64,000 bases of DNA from positions 1,550,001 through 1,614,000 of the forward strand of contig OZ244833.1 in the NCBI GenBank assembly GCA_965220535.1. Direction: 5' to 3'. This stretch comes from HK1 sp965220535 (lineage in GTDB: Bacteria > Pseudomonadota > Gammaproteobacteria > HK1). Below are positions 1 to 7,362 of the stretch, one piece after another (position 1 is the stretch's first letter; the number at the start of each line of letters is the position of its first letter). The notes beneath the pieces were generated by a model. That model saw only the letters and a program-made list of their open reading frames with translations, searched no databases and was not told the origin of the DNA. A program made the translations under genes and the position numbers.

Positions 1-2
1 AC

Positions 3-2468
3 GACGCCACCGACGATTCCGACACCATCACCCTATCCGCCACGGGCGGCATCGATGCCGCCGATGTGACGAAAGCGGTCTCGGTGGATGACGACGAAGT
101 CGCCGGAACCATCGTCTTGGATTCCACGGCGACGCTGGAAATCGGCGAGGGCGAGTCCAAGCCCTTCACCGTCAGACTCTCGGCGGCCCCGAACAGCGAC
201 GTGACGGTCTCTCTTGCGAAGACGAACGCGGATATCACCCTCGACAAGACTTCGCTGACCTTCACCACGTCGAATTTCAACGCCCCCCAGACCGTCAATG
301 TCACCGCCGGCGAGGATGACGATGCCACGAACGACTCCGACACCATCACCCTGTCCGTTGACGGAGGCGGCTTCATCGCTTCCGATGTGACCAAAGCGGT
401 CTCGGTGGATGACGACGAAGTCGCCGGAACCATCGTCTTGGATTCCACGGCGACGCTGACCGTCGACGAGGGTGGCTCCGGGACCTTCACCGTCAGGCTC
501 TCGGCGGCACCGAAGGGCAGCGCCACCGTCAGCCTTTCGAAGACCAATGACGATATCGGCCTCGACAAGACTTCGCTGACCTTCGATGCTTCGAACTATC
601 AAAATCCTCAAACCGTCACCGTCTCCGCCGCCCAAGACGACGACGCCGCGAGCGAGAGCGACACCATCACGCTGACCGCTACCGGCGGCATCATCGCCCC
701 CAGTCTCACAAAAAGCGTCAGGATCGCCGACGACGAAGCCCCCGAAGGCACGATAACGACGAACCCCGCCGCCCTGAACATAACCGAGGGCACCACGCAG
801 AGTTTCACGGTCCGACTCTCGACCCAACCGAACGCCGATGTCACCGTCACGCATTCGACCACCGGCGATGCCCTCTCCTTCGACAAAACTTCGCTCACTT
901 TCACCCCTTCGAACTGGTTCACCGACCAAGCCCTCATCGTCACCGCCGCCCAAGACCCCGATATCACCGACGGCAGCGATACCATCACCCTGACCGCCAC
1001 CGGCGGCATCGACGCCCCCGATGCCAGCCTAGAGGTGTCGATAGAAGACGACGACCTCCCCGGCGGTCTTTCCCTGGCCCCGTCGGGAACGCTGGAAGTG
1101 ATCGAGGGCCGCCGCGCCGTCTTGGGCGTTTCCCTGACGACGAGCCCGAGCGTGGAGAGCGTCAGCGTTTCGCTGTCCAATACCAACCCCGATCTGACCC
1201 TCAGCCCTGCCTCCTTGACCTTCACCCCGGCGAACTGGAGCGAGACGCAATCCGTTACCCTCGTCGCCGCCGAGGACGGCGATATCGAAGACGACTTGGA
1301 TACCATCACCTTGAGTGTCAGCGGCGGCGGCAACTACGCTTCGGTCGCCGACCAAAGCGCGTCGGTGCGCATCCTCGATTCCCCGGGGGAGTTCACCCTT
1401 TCCTCGAGGGAGTTGAACTTGACCGAGGGCGGGGATTCGCTCGACCTGCAAGTCCGGCTCGATACCCGACCGGTCGGCACCTCGATCGTGACGGTGAGCT
1501 TCGCCGCCGACCGCTCGGGGCTCGATATTTCGCCTTCGGTTCTCATCTTCCCCGCCGACCGCTGGAACGCTCCCCGCAGCGTCGCCGTGCGCGCCGTCGA
1601 CGATTTCAATAGCTCCGACGAGAGAACGACGATCACCGCCACGGCCGTCGGCGGCAACTACCGCAGCGTGCAACAAACGACGATGGCGCTGGTGGAAGAC
1701 GATGACGACGAATCGACCGCGCTGCCGCCGGTCAAGAGCCAAGCCCTGGCCTTCCCGCCGACCGGCGCTCAAGACAGCGCCACCATGCGGCTGCGCTGCA
1801 AACAGAGCTCGCCTTGCGAGGTGGTCCTCGATTGCCATGCCCAAAACGACGGCTCGACCTTCCAAGGCAATCTCCCCGAGGCGATCCCCGCGTGGGGCAC
1901 GTCGAGCCTGACGGCGGAGGATATCGAGAGCTATACCGGTGCCTCGTGGGCAGGCAAGGGGCGCTTGGGTTGCGCCTTACGCAGCCATGCGACGATCGGC
2001 TCGCAAGTCTGGACGCGCTCCGGCGACGGCGTCTTGGTCAACAACTCCGCATTCCTCCCCAGCGCGCCCGAGGGAAGAGAACACCGCGCGGATATCGAAT
2101 CGATCCCCGCACCCGACAGCGCGGAGAAAACGAACCTGCGCATCCGATGCCTTGCCCCCGAGGGCAGCGATTGCACCGCCGTTCGCTTCGCCTGCTACGA
2201 CGACGAGGGGATGCGCCACGACGGCGAGATCGGCACGATCGAACGCCTGAGCGTGCGCCACATCCAAACGATGGAGATAGCCGAGCGCATCGACCACCGA
2301 TGGCAGGGAATGGGCCTCACCTGCGAGATGCGCTCGAGCACCCCCTTCACGGTACAGGTGCTAACCCGCACCGGGGGCGGCGGGGCCTTGGTCAACAACA
2401 GCGCGACGGGGGTGATGAGAGGGGATAGACCGCGTAATGAAGAAGACGAAGGAGAAGCAGGAGAATAG
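3..2468 (+). CDS. Giant Calx-beta-like repeat protein, 3' part (5' end outside window)
   Basis: The reading frame is open from base 3, so the gene starts before the window; 821 residues are visible. They contain about five and a half repeats of roughly 100 residues with the pattern EGxSxxFxVRL, TLDKTSLTFT and DDDSDTITL, which resembles acidic Calx-beta-type beta-sandwich repeats of secreted bacterial proteins. From about nt 1725 the repeats give way to two related modules of about 115 residues with paired cysteines (MRLRCKQ, LRIRCLAP), each ending in R(S/T)GxGxLVNNSA. The same C-terminal pair closes the 2131-aa protein at 40396, so the two are paralogues. The role is probably at the cell surface or extracellular (adhesion or matrix); this is inferred from architecture only. 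An exact start and signal peptide cannot be seen. Confidence 0.85.
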   Translation, partial: DATDDSDTITLSATGGIDAADVTKAVSVDDDEVAGTIVLDSTATLEIGEGESKPFTVRLSAAPNSDVTVSLAKTNADITLDKTSLTFTTSNFNAPQTVNVTAGEDDDATNDSDTITLSVDGGGFIASDVTKAVSVDDDEVAGTIVLDSTATLTVDEGGSGTFTVRLSAAPKGSATVSLSKTNDDIGLDKTSLTFDASNYQNPQTVTVSAAQDDDAASESDTITLTATGGIIAPSLTKSVRIADDEAPEGTITTNPAALNITEGTTQSFTVRLSTQPNADVTVTHSTTGDALSFDKTSLTFTPSNWFTDQALIVTAAQDPDITDGSDTITLTATGGIDAPDASLEVSIEDDDLPGGLSLAPSGTLEVIEGRRAVLGVSLTTSPSVESVSVSLSNTNPDLTLSPASLTFTPANWSETQSVTLVAAEDGDIEDDLDTITLSVSGGGNYASVADQSASVRILDSPGEFTLSSRELNLTEGGDSLDLQVRLDTRPVGTSIVTVSFAADRSGLDISPSVLIFPADRWNAPRSVAVRAVDDFNSSDERTTITATAVGGNYRSVQQTTMALVEDDDDESTALPPVKSQALAFPPTGAQDSATMRLRCKQSSPCEVVLDCHAQNDGSTFQGNLPEAIPAWGTSSLTAEDIESYTGASWAGKGRLGCALRSHATIGSQVWTRSGDGVLVNNSAFLPSAPEGREHRADIESIPAPDSAEKTNLRIRCLAPEGSDCTAVRFACYDDEGMRHDGEIGTIERLSVRHIQTMEIAERIDHRWQGMGLTCEMRSSTPFTVQVLTRTGGGGALVNNSATGVMRGDRPRNEEDEGEAGE

Positions 2469-2527
2469 GTAGAACGCGTAGAGTGGTAAGCCGTTTCGAC
2501 CGAACGAAACAGGATGCGATGTGATGA

Positions 2528-2896
2528 ACGGAGAACGAGGCTCGAAAAATCGAGCACGAGCGGCTGCTGCAGATGGTTTCCGGCATTTCCGATATGTTGT
2601 CCCGGCTTCTCTAGGACAACGCGAAAACGCGGGAGGCCTGCGAGAAAACTCTGGAAAATAACGCGAAAACCTTAGAAGTCTGCGCGAAGACTCCGGATGT
2701 CTGCGAGAAAATGCAAGAAGAATCTCGAACGGCTATTGCGGAAGCCAAGGCCGAGTCCGAGAGAGTATGGGAGAAGACACAAGCCGAGTTCGAGATGATG
2801 CGAACGGAGATGCATACCGAACTCGAGAGGGTCTGGGGAAAGACACGGGCCGAGACCGAAAAAATGCGAGGGGATATGCACCAAGAGAACAAGTAA
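2528..2896 (+). pseudogene. Decayed coiled-coil gene downstream of giant repeat gene
   Basis: A continuous coiled-coil-like frame follows the giant gene by about 60 bases but is interrupted by TAG at 2612-2614. Before the stop it reads LLQMVSGISDMLSRLL, and after it DNAKTREACEKTLENNAKT, continuing to MRGDMHQENK and a stop at 2894. The DNAKxRE pattern is the same as in the three minus-strand coiled-coil genes at 3583-5061, so this looks like a fourth, degenerate member. It lacks their C-terminal hydrophobic segment. Translation from ATG 2711 would give only 61 residues of charged helix. It could still be expressed as that short peptide. Confidence 0.45.
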
Positions 2897-3582
2897 GAAT
2901 GTGACGGGCATTTATCGATGGACTCCGATTGTTGGGGCAATCGGTGGAGCCGTCTGAGGCCTTGTCTCATCGGTCTTGAAATAACCCGAGAATATCCCCG
3001 ATGAGGGCTTGGCTCCCATCAAAAAGGGGCTTTTTCAACAGAGAACTCGCGCGAGCCTCTGGCACCCACTGAAAGAGGCTCGGACCTAAAACCACAGAAG
3101 CCAGTCGAATATCTCGGCTGGCTTCTTCTTGCGCCCTCCTCCAAAAAACGCCAAAAAACGCGCTGAAAAGATCGCTCACACGATGCCTATCGTCGTCGCC
3201 TTTCGGGCCCGGATCGAAGACGACTCTCCCTCCTCCGCCGAACCCTTCCGATAAAACCCTTGCCTTTTCCCCCGAAGGCGATATCACCCCCGACGAGTCG
3301 GGGAATATAACCATCTCCACCGCTCGTCTCGACGTACCGGTTCTGATTTCAAGGACTTCCTACGCCCCGGGGAAGACGATCCGCTTTCGACCCGGAGCCT
3401 CGAATACCGTCAAGGACGACAGTGGATATCAACCGGTGCGGAGAACACCGACACCACCCGGCGGATCGCTTCGAAGCGATAAGCGACGAAGCAATCCCCG
3501 CGGCGGCGGCATCAGTTCACGAGTATCCCGATAACCTAAGTAAGGGCACTACACCGGTAGAAAAAAACCCGGCAGGGGAGAT
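2897..3582. other. Gap without a convincing gene
   Basis: No convincing gene on either strand. A plus-strand frame around 3220-3530 is open and reads like protein (KTLAFSPEGDITPDESGN, then TSYAPGKTIRFRPG) but has no clear start or ribosome site and could be a gene remnant. The minus-strand frame 2967-3320 is compositionally unremarkable. Confidence 0.4.
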
Positions 3583-3981
3583 TCAGCCTACCCCGAAGAT
3601 TTTCGGGAAGAGCAGAGTTCCCACCACAACCAGTCCTCCGAATGTACCTCCGACGGCGGAGACGGCGACCATCCAACGCGTCAAACCGGCGAACCCTCGA
3701 TGGAGGGCTTCCCGTGTTTCCGCGTTATCGACACGGATCCTTTCTCGAGTCTCGGCATTGTCGACGAGCATCCTTTCTCGAGTCTCGGCATTGTCGACGA
3801 GCATCTTTTCTCGAGCCTCGGCATTGTCTTTCCGAGCCTTGGCATTGTCTTCCCGATCCTTGGCATTGTCGACGAGTGCCTTGGAAAAGTTCTCCGCCAC
3901 CGTCAGACGAAGTTCCACAATCCCCTTGGCATTTTCCTCGACAAGCCTTTCGATCCGGTCGATCCTTTTCTCATCGCTCAT
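3583..3981 (-). CDS. Small coiled-coil membrane protein, family I copy A
   Basis: 132 residues. The N-terminus MSDEKRIDRIERLVEENAKG is followed by a charged helix with six DNA(K/E)xRE motifs spaced by 7 or 11 residues, then a C-terminal hydrophobic segment (WMVAVSAVGGTFGGLVVVG) likely to be a single membrane anchor. The start is supported by GGAGAG about 6-8 bases upstream of ATG 3981. The layout resembles bacterial DUF1640/CCDC90-like proteins (coiled coil plus tail anchor), but membership cannot be confirmed from sequence reading. It is the last of three tandem copies (3583, 4167, 4696) that differ mainly in repeat number, six here against three and four. The function is unknown. Confidence 0.7.
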   Translation of the reverse strand: MSDEKRIDRIERLVEENAKGIVELRLTVAENFSKALVDNAKDREDNAKARKDNAEAREKMLVDNAETRERMLVDNAETRERIRVDNAETREALHRGFAGLTRWMVAVSAVGGTFGGLVVVGTLLFPKIFGVG

Positions 3982-4072
3982 CTCATTCTCTCCATGTTTC
4001 GCTGTTCACTCGATCTCCCCCGTCTGCTTAGCATTCTACTCAATTTTTATGCGCTCTACATCGTCTTATCCC

Positions 4073-4137
4073 CCATGGCACTGTTATTGACCAAGGCTCC
4101 GCCGCCGGTGCGGGCCGGCATCTGCACCCGTGAAAGC
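4073..4137 (-). repeat. Fragment of giant-gene 3' tail (copy 1)
   Basis: Read on the minus strand this stretch encodes VQMPARTGGGALVNNSAMG, matching the last residues of the giant proteins (VQVLTRTGGGGALVNNSATG). It lies between coiled-coil copies B and A and has no gene of its own. It marks the duplication unit: giant-gene tail followed by coiled-coil gene. Confidence 0.75.
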
Positions 4138-4166
4138 CGCCCTCGAAAAAAACCTGAGGGGGAGAT

Positions 4167-4511
4167 TCAGCCTCCCCCGAAGATTTTCGGGAAGAGCAGA
4201 GTTCCCACCACAATCAGTCCTCCGAACGTACCTCCGACGGCAGAGACGGCGATCATCCAACGCGTCAAAACGGCATTGTCCTGAGATATCTTGGAAAGAA
4301 CTTTGTGTATGGCTTCCCGTGCTTCCGCGTTATCAACACGGATCCTTTCTCGAGTCTCGGCATTGTCGACGAGCATCTTTTCTCGAGCCTCGGCATTGTC
4401 GGCGAGTGCCTTGGAAAAGTTCTCCGCCACCGTCAGACGAAGTTCCACAATCCCCTTGGCATTTTCCTCGACAAGCCTTTCGATCCGGTCGATCCTTTTC
4501 TCCTCGCTCAT
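4167..4511 (-). CDS. Small coiled-coil membrane protein, family I copy B
   Basis: 114 residues from ATG 4511 (MSEEKRIDRIERL), preceded by the same GGAGAG-containing leader as copies A and C. It has three DNA(E)xRE units, then KISQDNAV, then the hydrophobic tail segment MIAVSAVGGTFGGLIVVG. It is nearly identical to copy A at both ends, with fewer central repeats. The frame is open upstream to 4583, but that stretch is shared non-coding leader of the duplication unit. The spacing between starts of B and A is 530 bases. Unknown function; probably tail-anchored in the inner membrane. Confidence 0.7.
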   Translation of the reverse strand: MSEEKRIDRIERLVEENAKGIVELRLTVAENFSKALADNAEAREKMLVDNAETRERIRVDNAEAREAIHKVLSKISQDNAVLTRWMIAVSAVGGTFGGLIVVGTLLFPKIFGGG

Positions 4512-4602
4512 CTCATTCTCTCCATGTTTCGCTGTTCGCTCGTCCCCCGTCTGCTTACGCATTCTACCCATTTCCTCGCGCACTCTACATCGCCTTATCC
4601 CC

Positions 4603-4669
4603 CCATGGCACTGTTGTTGACCGAGGCTCCGCCGCCGGTGCGGGCCGGCATCTGCACCGTGAAAGCCGC
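4603..4669 (-). repeat. Fragment of giant-gene 3' tail (copy 2)
   Basis: The minus strand encodes the end of the giant protein (RTGGG-like, then LVNNS) with a frame slip inside the fragment. It sits between coiled-coil copies C and B, in the same relative position as the fragment at 4073. Confidence 0.7.
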
Positions 4670-4695
4670 CCTTGAAAAAAACCTGAAGGGGAGAT

Positions 4696-5061
4696 TCAGC
4701 CTCCTCCGAAGATTTTTTGGAAGAGCATGGCTCCCATCATGACAAGCCCCGGGAGCGCACCTCCGGCGAGGGCTGCGGCGAGCATCCGGCGCGGCAAAAC
4801 GGCATTGTCCTGAGATATCTTGGAAGAAACTTTGTGTAGGGCTTCCCGTGCTTCCGCGTTATCGATGAGCATCTTTTCTCGAGCCTTGGCATTGTCGATG
4901 AGCATCTTTTCCCAGGCCTTGGCATCGTCTTCCCGAGCCTTGGCATTGTCGACGAGAGACTTGGAAAATCTCTCCGTCACCATCCGACGAAGTTCCACAA
5001 TCCCCTTGGCGTTTTCCTCGACAAGCCTTTCGATCCGGTCGATTCTTTTCTCATCGCTCAT
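4696..5061 (-). CDS. Small coiled-coil membrane protein, family I copy C
   Basis: 121 residues from ATG 5061 (MSDEKRIDRIERLVEENAKG). There are four DNA/DDAKAxE units, then KISQDNAV, then a more diverged hydrophobic segment (MLAAALAGGALPGLVMMGAM). It is the most diverged of the three tandem copies in its membrane part, with the N-terminal 20 residues conserved. It lies 550 bases upstream of copy B in the array. The function is unknown; the constant ends and variable number of 7/11-residue units are the notable property. Confidence 0.7.
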   Translation of the reverse strand: MSDEKRIDRIERLVEENAKGIVELRRMVTERFSKSLVDNAKAREDDAKAWEKMLIDNAKAREKMLIDNAEAREALHKVSSKISQDNAVLPRRMLAAALAGGALPGLVMMGAMLFQKIFGGG

Positions 5062-5155
5062 CTCGTTCTCTCCATGTTTCGCTGTTCGCTCGTTCTCCCC
5101 CGTCTGCTTACGCATTCTACCCATTTCCTCGCGCACTCTACATCGCCTTATCCCC

Positions 5156-5191
5156 CCATAGCACTGTTGTTGACCAAGGCTCCACTGCGGG
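5156..5191 (-). repeat. Fragment of giant-gene 3' tail (copy 3)
   Basis: The minus strand reads SGALVNNSAMGG, the last dozen residues of the giant-protein tail. This is the outermost and shortest of the three fragments and precedes coiled-coil copy C. Confidence 0.65.
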
Positions 5192-5274
5192 GCTTCGCTA
5201 GGGGATTTACCGGGAGCCTTCGGCTTTGTCGAAAATCTCCTGACCCCGACCCCTCGACCCGACGCTCGGTTCGA

Positions 5275-5571
5275 TCATTCATCGGCCGCGATTTGTGCCA
5301 GTACCTCGGCTCGGATCGTATCGAATCGGGATTCGATTTCATCCGCCGCCTCCCGTGCCACCCTCGGCGGGCTTCCGGCGCGATCTTCAAGCGGGGTTTT
5401 ATGCCACTGTTCGAGATAGGCGTCGGTGCCCGCCAATCGCTTTTTCATCGCCACCAGATCGATCAACTCCTGAAACCTCTGATCGAGTTCGACCTTATGG
5501 CGTCCGCTTCGATCCCGGGCCTCGACCACGGACGGGATATCCTGCCAATAAATCACGCTGAGTTTGGCCAT
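5275..5571 (-). CDS. Virulence-factor family small protein (PF13769-like)
   Basis: 98 residues, beginning MAKLSVIYWQDIPSVVEA and continuing with a helical region (LDQRFQELIDLVAMKKRLAG, TDAYLEQW). This matches my knowledge of the short proteins annotated as virulence factor (PF13769), which start MAxxxIxYWRDIPxxV and have a conserved TDAYLxxW; their biochemical role is not established. The start is supported by AAGGAAC upstream of ATG 5571. It is divergent from the small coiled-coil gene at 5914. Two 5'-only copies of it occur at 6264 and 7179 as part of a tandem duplication, and this is the only complete one. Confidence 0.75.
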   Translation of the reverse strand: MAKLSVIYWQDIPSVVEARDRSGRHKVELDQRFQELIDLVAMKKRLAGTDAYLEQWHKTPLEDRAGSPPRVAREAADEIESRFDTIRAEVLAQIAADE

Positions 5572-5913
5572 GATTCGTTCCTTCTGTCGATGATCCGGCG
5601 CGAAAGGGCGAAGCGTACGCTTCTATCGAGGGTTGCCATCGAAAGCGAAAGCTCACCCTGATCGAGAACGAAATTCGGAGTCGGGCTCGGTGCCGATGCC
5701 GGCACTGCGAGCCCGATGATAGCGGGCAGATATCATGCCGCAGTCTACGCACCGCGGCGGCGATCCGGGGCGACGAATGCAACCCCCGTTCTCATCGAAG
5801 ACACTCCCTCGGCGGGCGACTCTCGCAGGTCACCCGCCTTTTTTGCACACTCCTTGGACACACGGGTGTGGTAAAGTAATCGAACACCATCCCTCATCGA
5901 TCAGAGAATCACC
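5572..5913. promoter_or_regulatory. Divergent spacer between virulence-factor and coiled-coil genes
   Basis: 342 bases that must hold the promoters of both flanking genes. Near 5846-5875 there is a CACAC...GTGTG inverted motif followed by TAAAGT, about 40 bases before the plus-strand start, which is a candidate -10 region. The same motif recurs about 825 bases downstream in the duplicate. No other gene is visible. Confidence 0.35.
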
Positions 5914-6246
5914 ATGGAAACGAACAAACTTATTGATGGGTACCCGAAGGTCGCTTCGAGTATCGCTCTCGCGTTGGGCATCTACCTTTCGATCCAAATG
6001 TACGAGATTCGGGCGGAGGTGAGCGCGAATTCAGCGAAAATCGATGCGCTCGCAGTTCAAATGTTGGGCTTGCAGTCAAGCGTGGATATGGTGAGAGAGA
6101 ACTCAGCGAAAATCGATGCGCTCGCGACTCAAATGTCAGACTTGCGGTTAAGCATGTCAGAGTTGCGGTCAAGCATGGATATGTTGATCGCCAGCCAACT
6201 GAGCCGGTCCACATCGGAGACCACCGCCACCCCAGACGGCGGATAA
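5914..6246 (+). CDS. Small membrane-anchored coiled-coil protein, family II copy 1
   Basis: 110 residues. A hydrophobic N-terminal segment (VASSIALALGIYLSIQMY, about 13-30) is followed by a coiled-coil stalk with two NSAKIDALAxQM units and SELRSSMDML heptads, ending in a short polar tail (TPDGG). The start ATG 5914 follows CAGAGAATCACC. It is unrelated in sequence to family I, whose membrane segment is C-terminal. An intrinsic terminator follows at 6284. The function is unknown; likely a single-pass inner-membrane protein with a helical domain on one side. Confidence 0.65.
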   Translation: METNKLIDGYPKVASSIALALGIYLSIQMYEIRAEVSANSAKIDALAVQMLGLQSSVDMVRENSAKIDALATQMSDLRLSMSELRSSMDMLIASQLSRSTSETTATPDGG

Positions 6247-6263
6247 ATACACCCTTCCTCCCC

Positions 6264-6398
6264 CTACGCCGGCCCGAAAGCGGGGCGATCATCTGATTGC
6301 CTCGCTTTTTCTTTGCCATGGATTTGACAGCCGTGCCGATCCCGGGCCTCGACCACGGACGGGATATCCTGCCGATAAATCACGCTGAGTTTGGCCAT
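6264..6398 (-). pseudogene. Truncated duplicate of virulence-factor gene (copy 2)
   Basis: It begins MAKLSVIYRQDIPSVVEARD like the complete gene at 5275-5571, then diverges after about 20 residues into unrelated sequence that reads backwards through the terminator of coiled-coil copy 1. The duplication breakpoint therefore lies inside the gene. It keeps the ATG and the AAGGAA ribosome site, so a 44-residue chimeric peptide could still be made. Confidence 0.65.
6284..6312 (+). terminator. Intrinsic terminator after family II copy 1
   Basis: Stem GGCGATC / GATTGCC with loop ATCT, followed by TCGCTTTTTC. It lies 37 bases after the stop of the coiled-coil gene at 5914-6246. Confidence 0.65.
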
Positions 6399-6738
6399 GA
6401 TTCGTTCCTTCTGTCGATGATCCGGCGCGAAAGGGCGAAGCCGCAAGCGAGCGAAGCGTACGCTTCTATCGAGGGTAGCCATCGAAAGCGAAGTTCGAAG
6501 CCGGGCTCGGTGGCCGATGCCGGCACTGCGAGCCCGATGATAACGGGCAGATCTCATGCCGCAGTCTACGCAGCACCGCGGCGGCGATCCGGGGCAACGA
6601 ATGCAACCCCCGTTCTCATCGAAAGCACTTCCTCGGCGGGCGACTCTCGCAGGTCACCCGCCTTTCTTTGCACACTCCTTGGACACACTGGCGTGGTAAA
6701 GTAGGCGGACACCATCCATCATCGATCAGAGAATCACC
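6399..6738. promoter_or_regulatory. Duplicated divergent spacer
   Basis: A near copy of 5572-5913, including the GGACACAC...GTGTGG motif and GTAAAGT near 6680-6705. It separates the truncated virulence-factor copy from coiled-coil copy 2. Confidence 0.35.
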
Positions 6739-7164
6739 GTGGGAACGAACAAACTTATTGATGGGTACCCGAAGGTCGCTTCGAGTATCGCTCTCGCGTT
6801 GGGCATCTACCTTTCGATCCAAATGTACGAGATTCGGGCGGAGGTGAGCGCGAATTCAGCGAAAATCGATGCGCTCGCGACTCAAGTATCAGACTTGCGG
6901 GCAAGCGTGTCAGAGTTGCGGGCAATCGTGTCAGAGTTGCGGTCAAGCGTGGATATGGTGAGTGCGAATTCAGCGAAAATCGATGGGCTCGCGACTCAAA
7001 TGTCAGGCTTGCAGTCAAGCGTGGATATGGTGAGAGAGAATTCAGCGAAAATCGATGGGCTCGCAGTTCAAATGTCAGGCTTGCGGTCAAGCATAGATAT
7101 GTTGATCGCCAGCCAACTGAGCCAGTCCGTATCGGAGACCACCGATACCCCCGACGGCGGATAA
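6739..7164 (+). CDS. Small membrane-anchored coiled-coil protein, family II copy 2
   Basis: 141 residues starting with GTG at 6739, aligned with the ATG of copy 1. The N-terminal membrane segment is identical (VASSIALALGIYLSIQMY); the stalk is longer, with three NSAKID(A/G)LA units and additional SELRxxV heptads, and the ending TPDGG is the same. It differs from copy 1 chiefly by the number of repeat units. It is followed by an intrinsic terminator. Unknown function. Confidence 0.65.
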   Translation: MGTNKLIDGYPKVASSIALALGIYLSIQMYEIRAEVSANSAKIDALATQVSDLRASVSELRAIVSELRSSVDMVSANSAKIDGLATQMSGLQSSVDMVRENSAKIDGLAVQMSGLRSSIDMLIASQLSQSVSETTDTPDGG

Positions 7165-7178
7165 ATACACCCCTCCTC

Positions 7179-7313
7179 CTACACCGACCCGAAAGCGGGG
7201 CGATCATCAGATCGCCTCGCTTTTTCTTTGCCATGGATTTGACCGCCGTGCCGACCCCTAGCCTCGACTACGGACGGGATATCCTGCCGATAAATCACGC
7301 TGATTTTGGCTAT
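7179..7313 (-). pseudogene. Second truncated duplicate of virulence-factor gene, start codon lost
   Basis: It reads AKISVIYRQDIPSVVEAR in the frame of the complete gene, but the start is ATA instead of ATG and the rest diverges at the same point as copy 2. It is non-coding by that criterion. It is the most decayed of the three copies of this gene start. Confidence 0.6.
7199..7228 (+). terminator. Intrinsic terminator after family II copy 2
   Basis: Perfect stem GGCGATC / GATCGCC with loop ATCA, followed by TCGCTTTTTCTTT. It lies about 35 bases after the stop at 7164. Confidence 0.7.
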
Positions 7314-7362
7314 GGTTCGTTCCTTCTGTCGATGATCCGGCGCGAAAGGGCGAAGCGTCGTT

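Noticed and set aside
1029..1865. 278-codon minus-strand frame in the first giant gene
   Set aside because: Antisense to the repeat domains.
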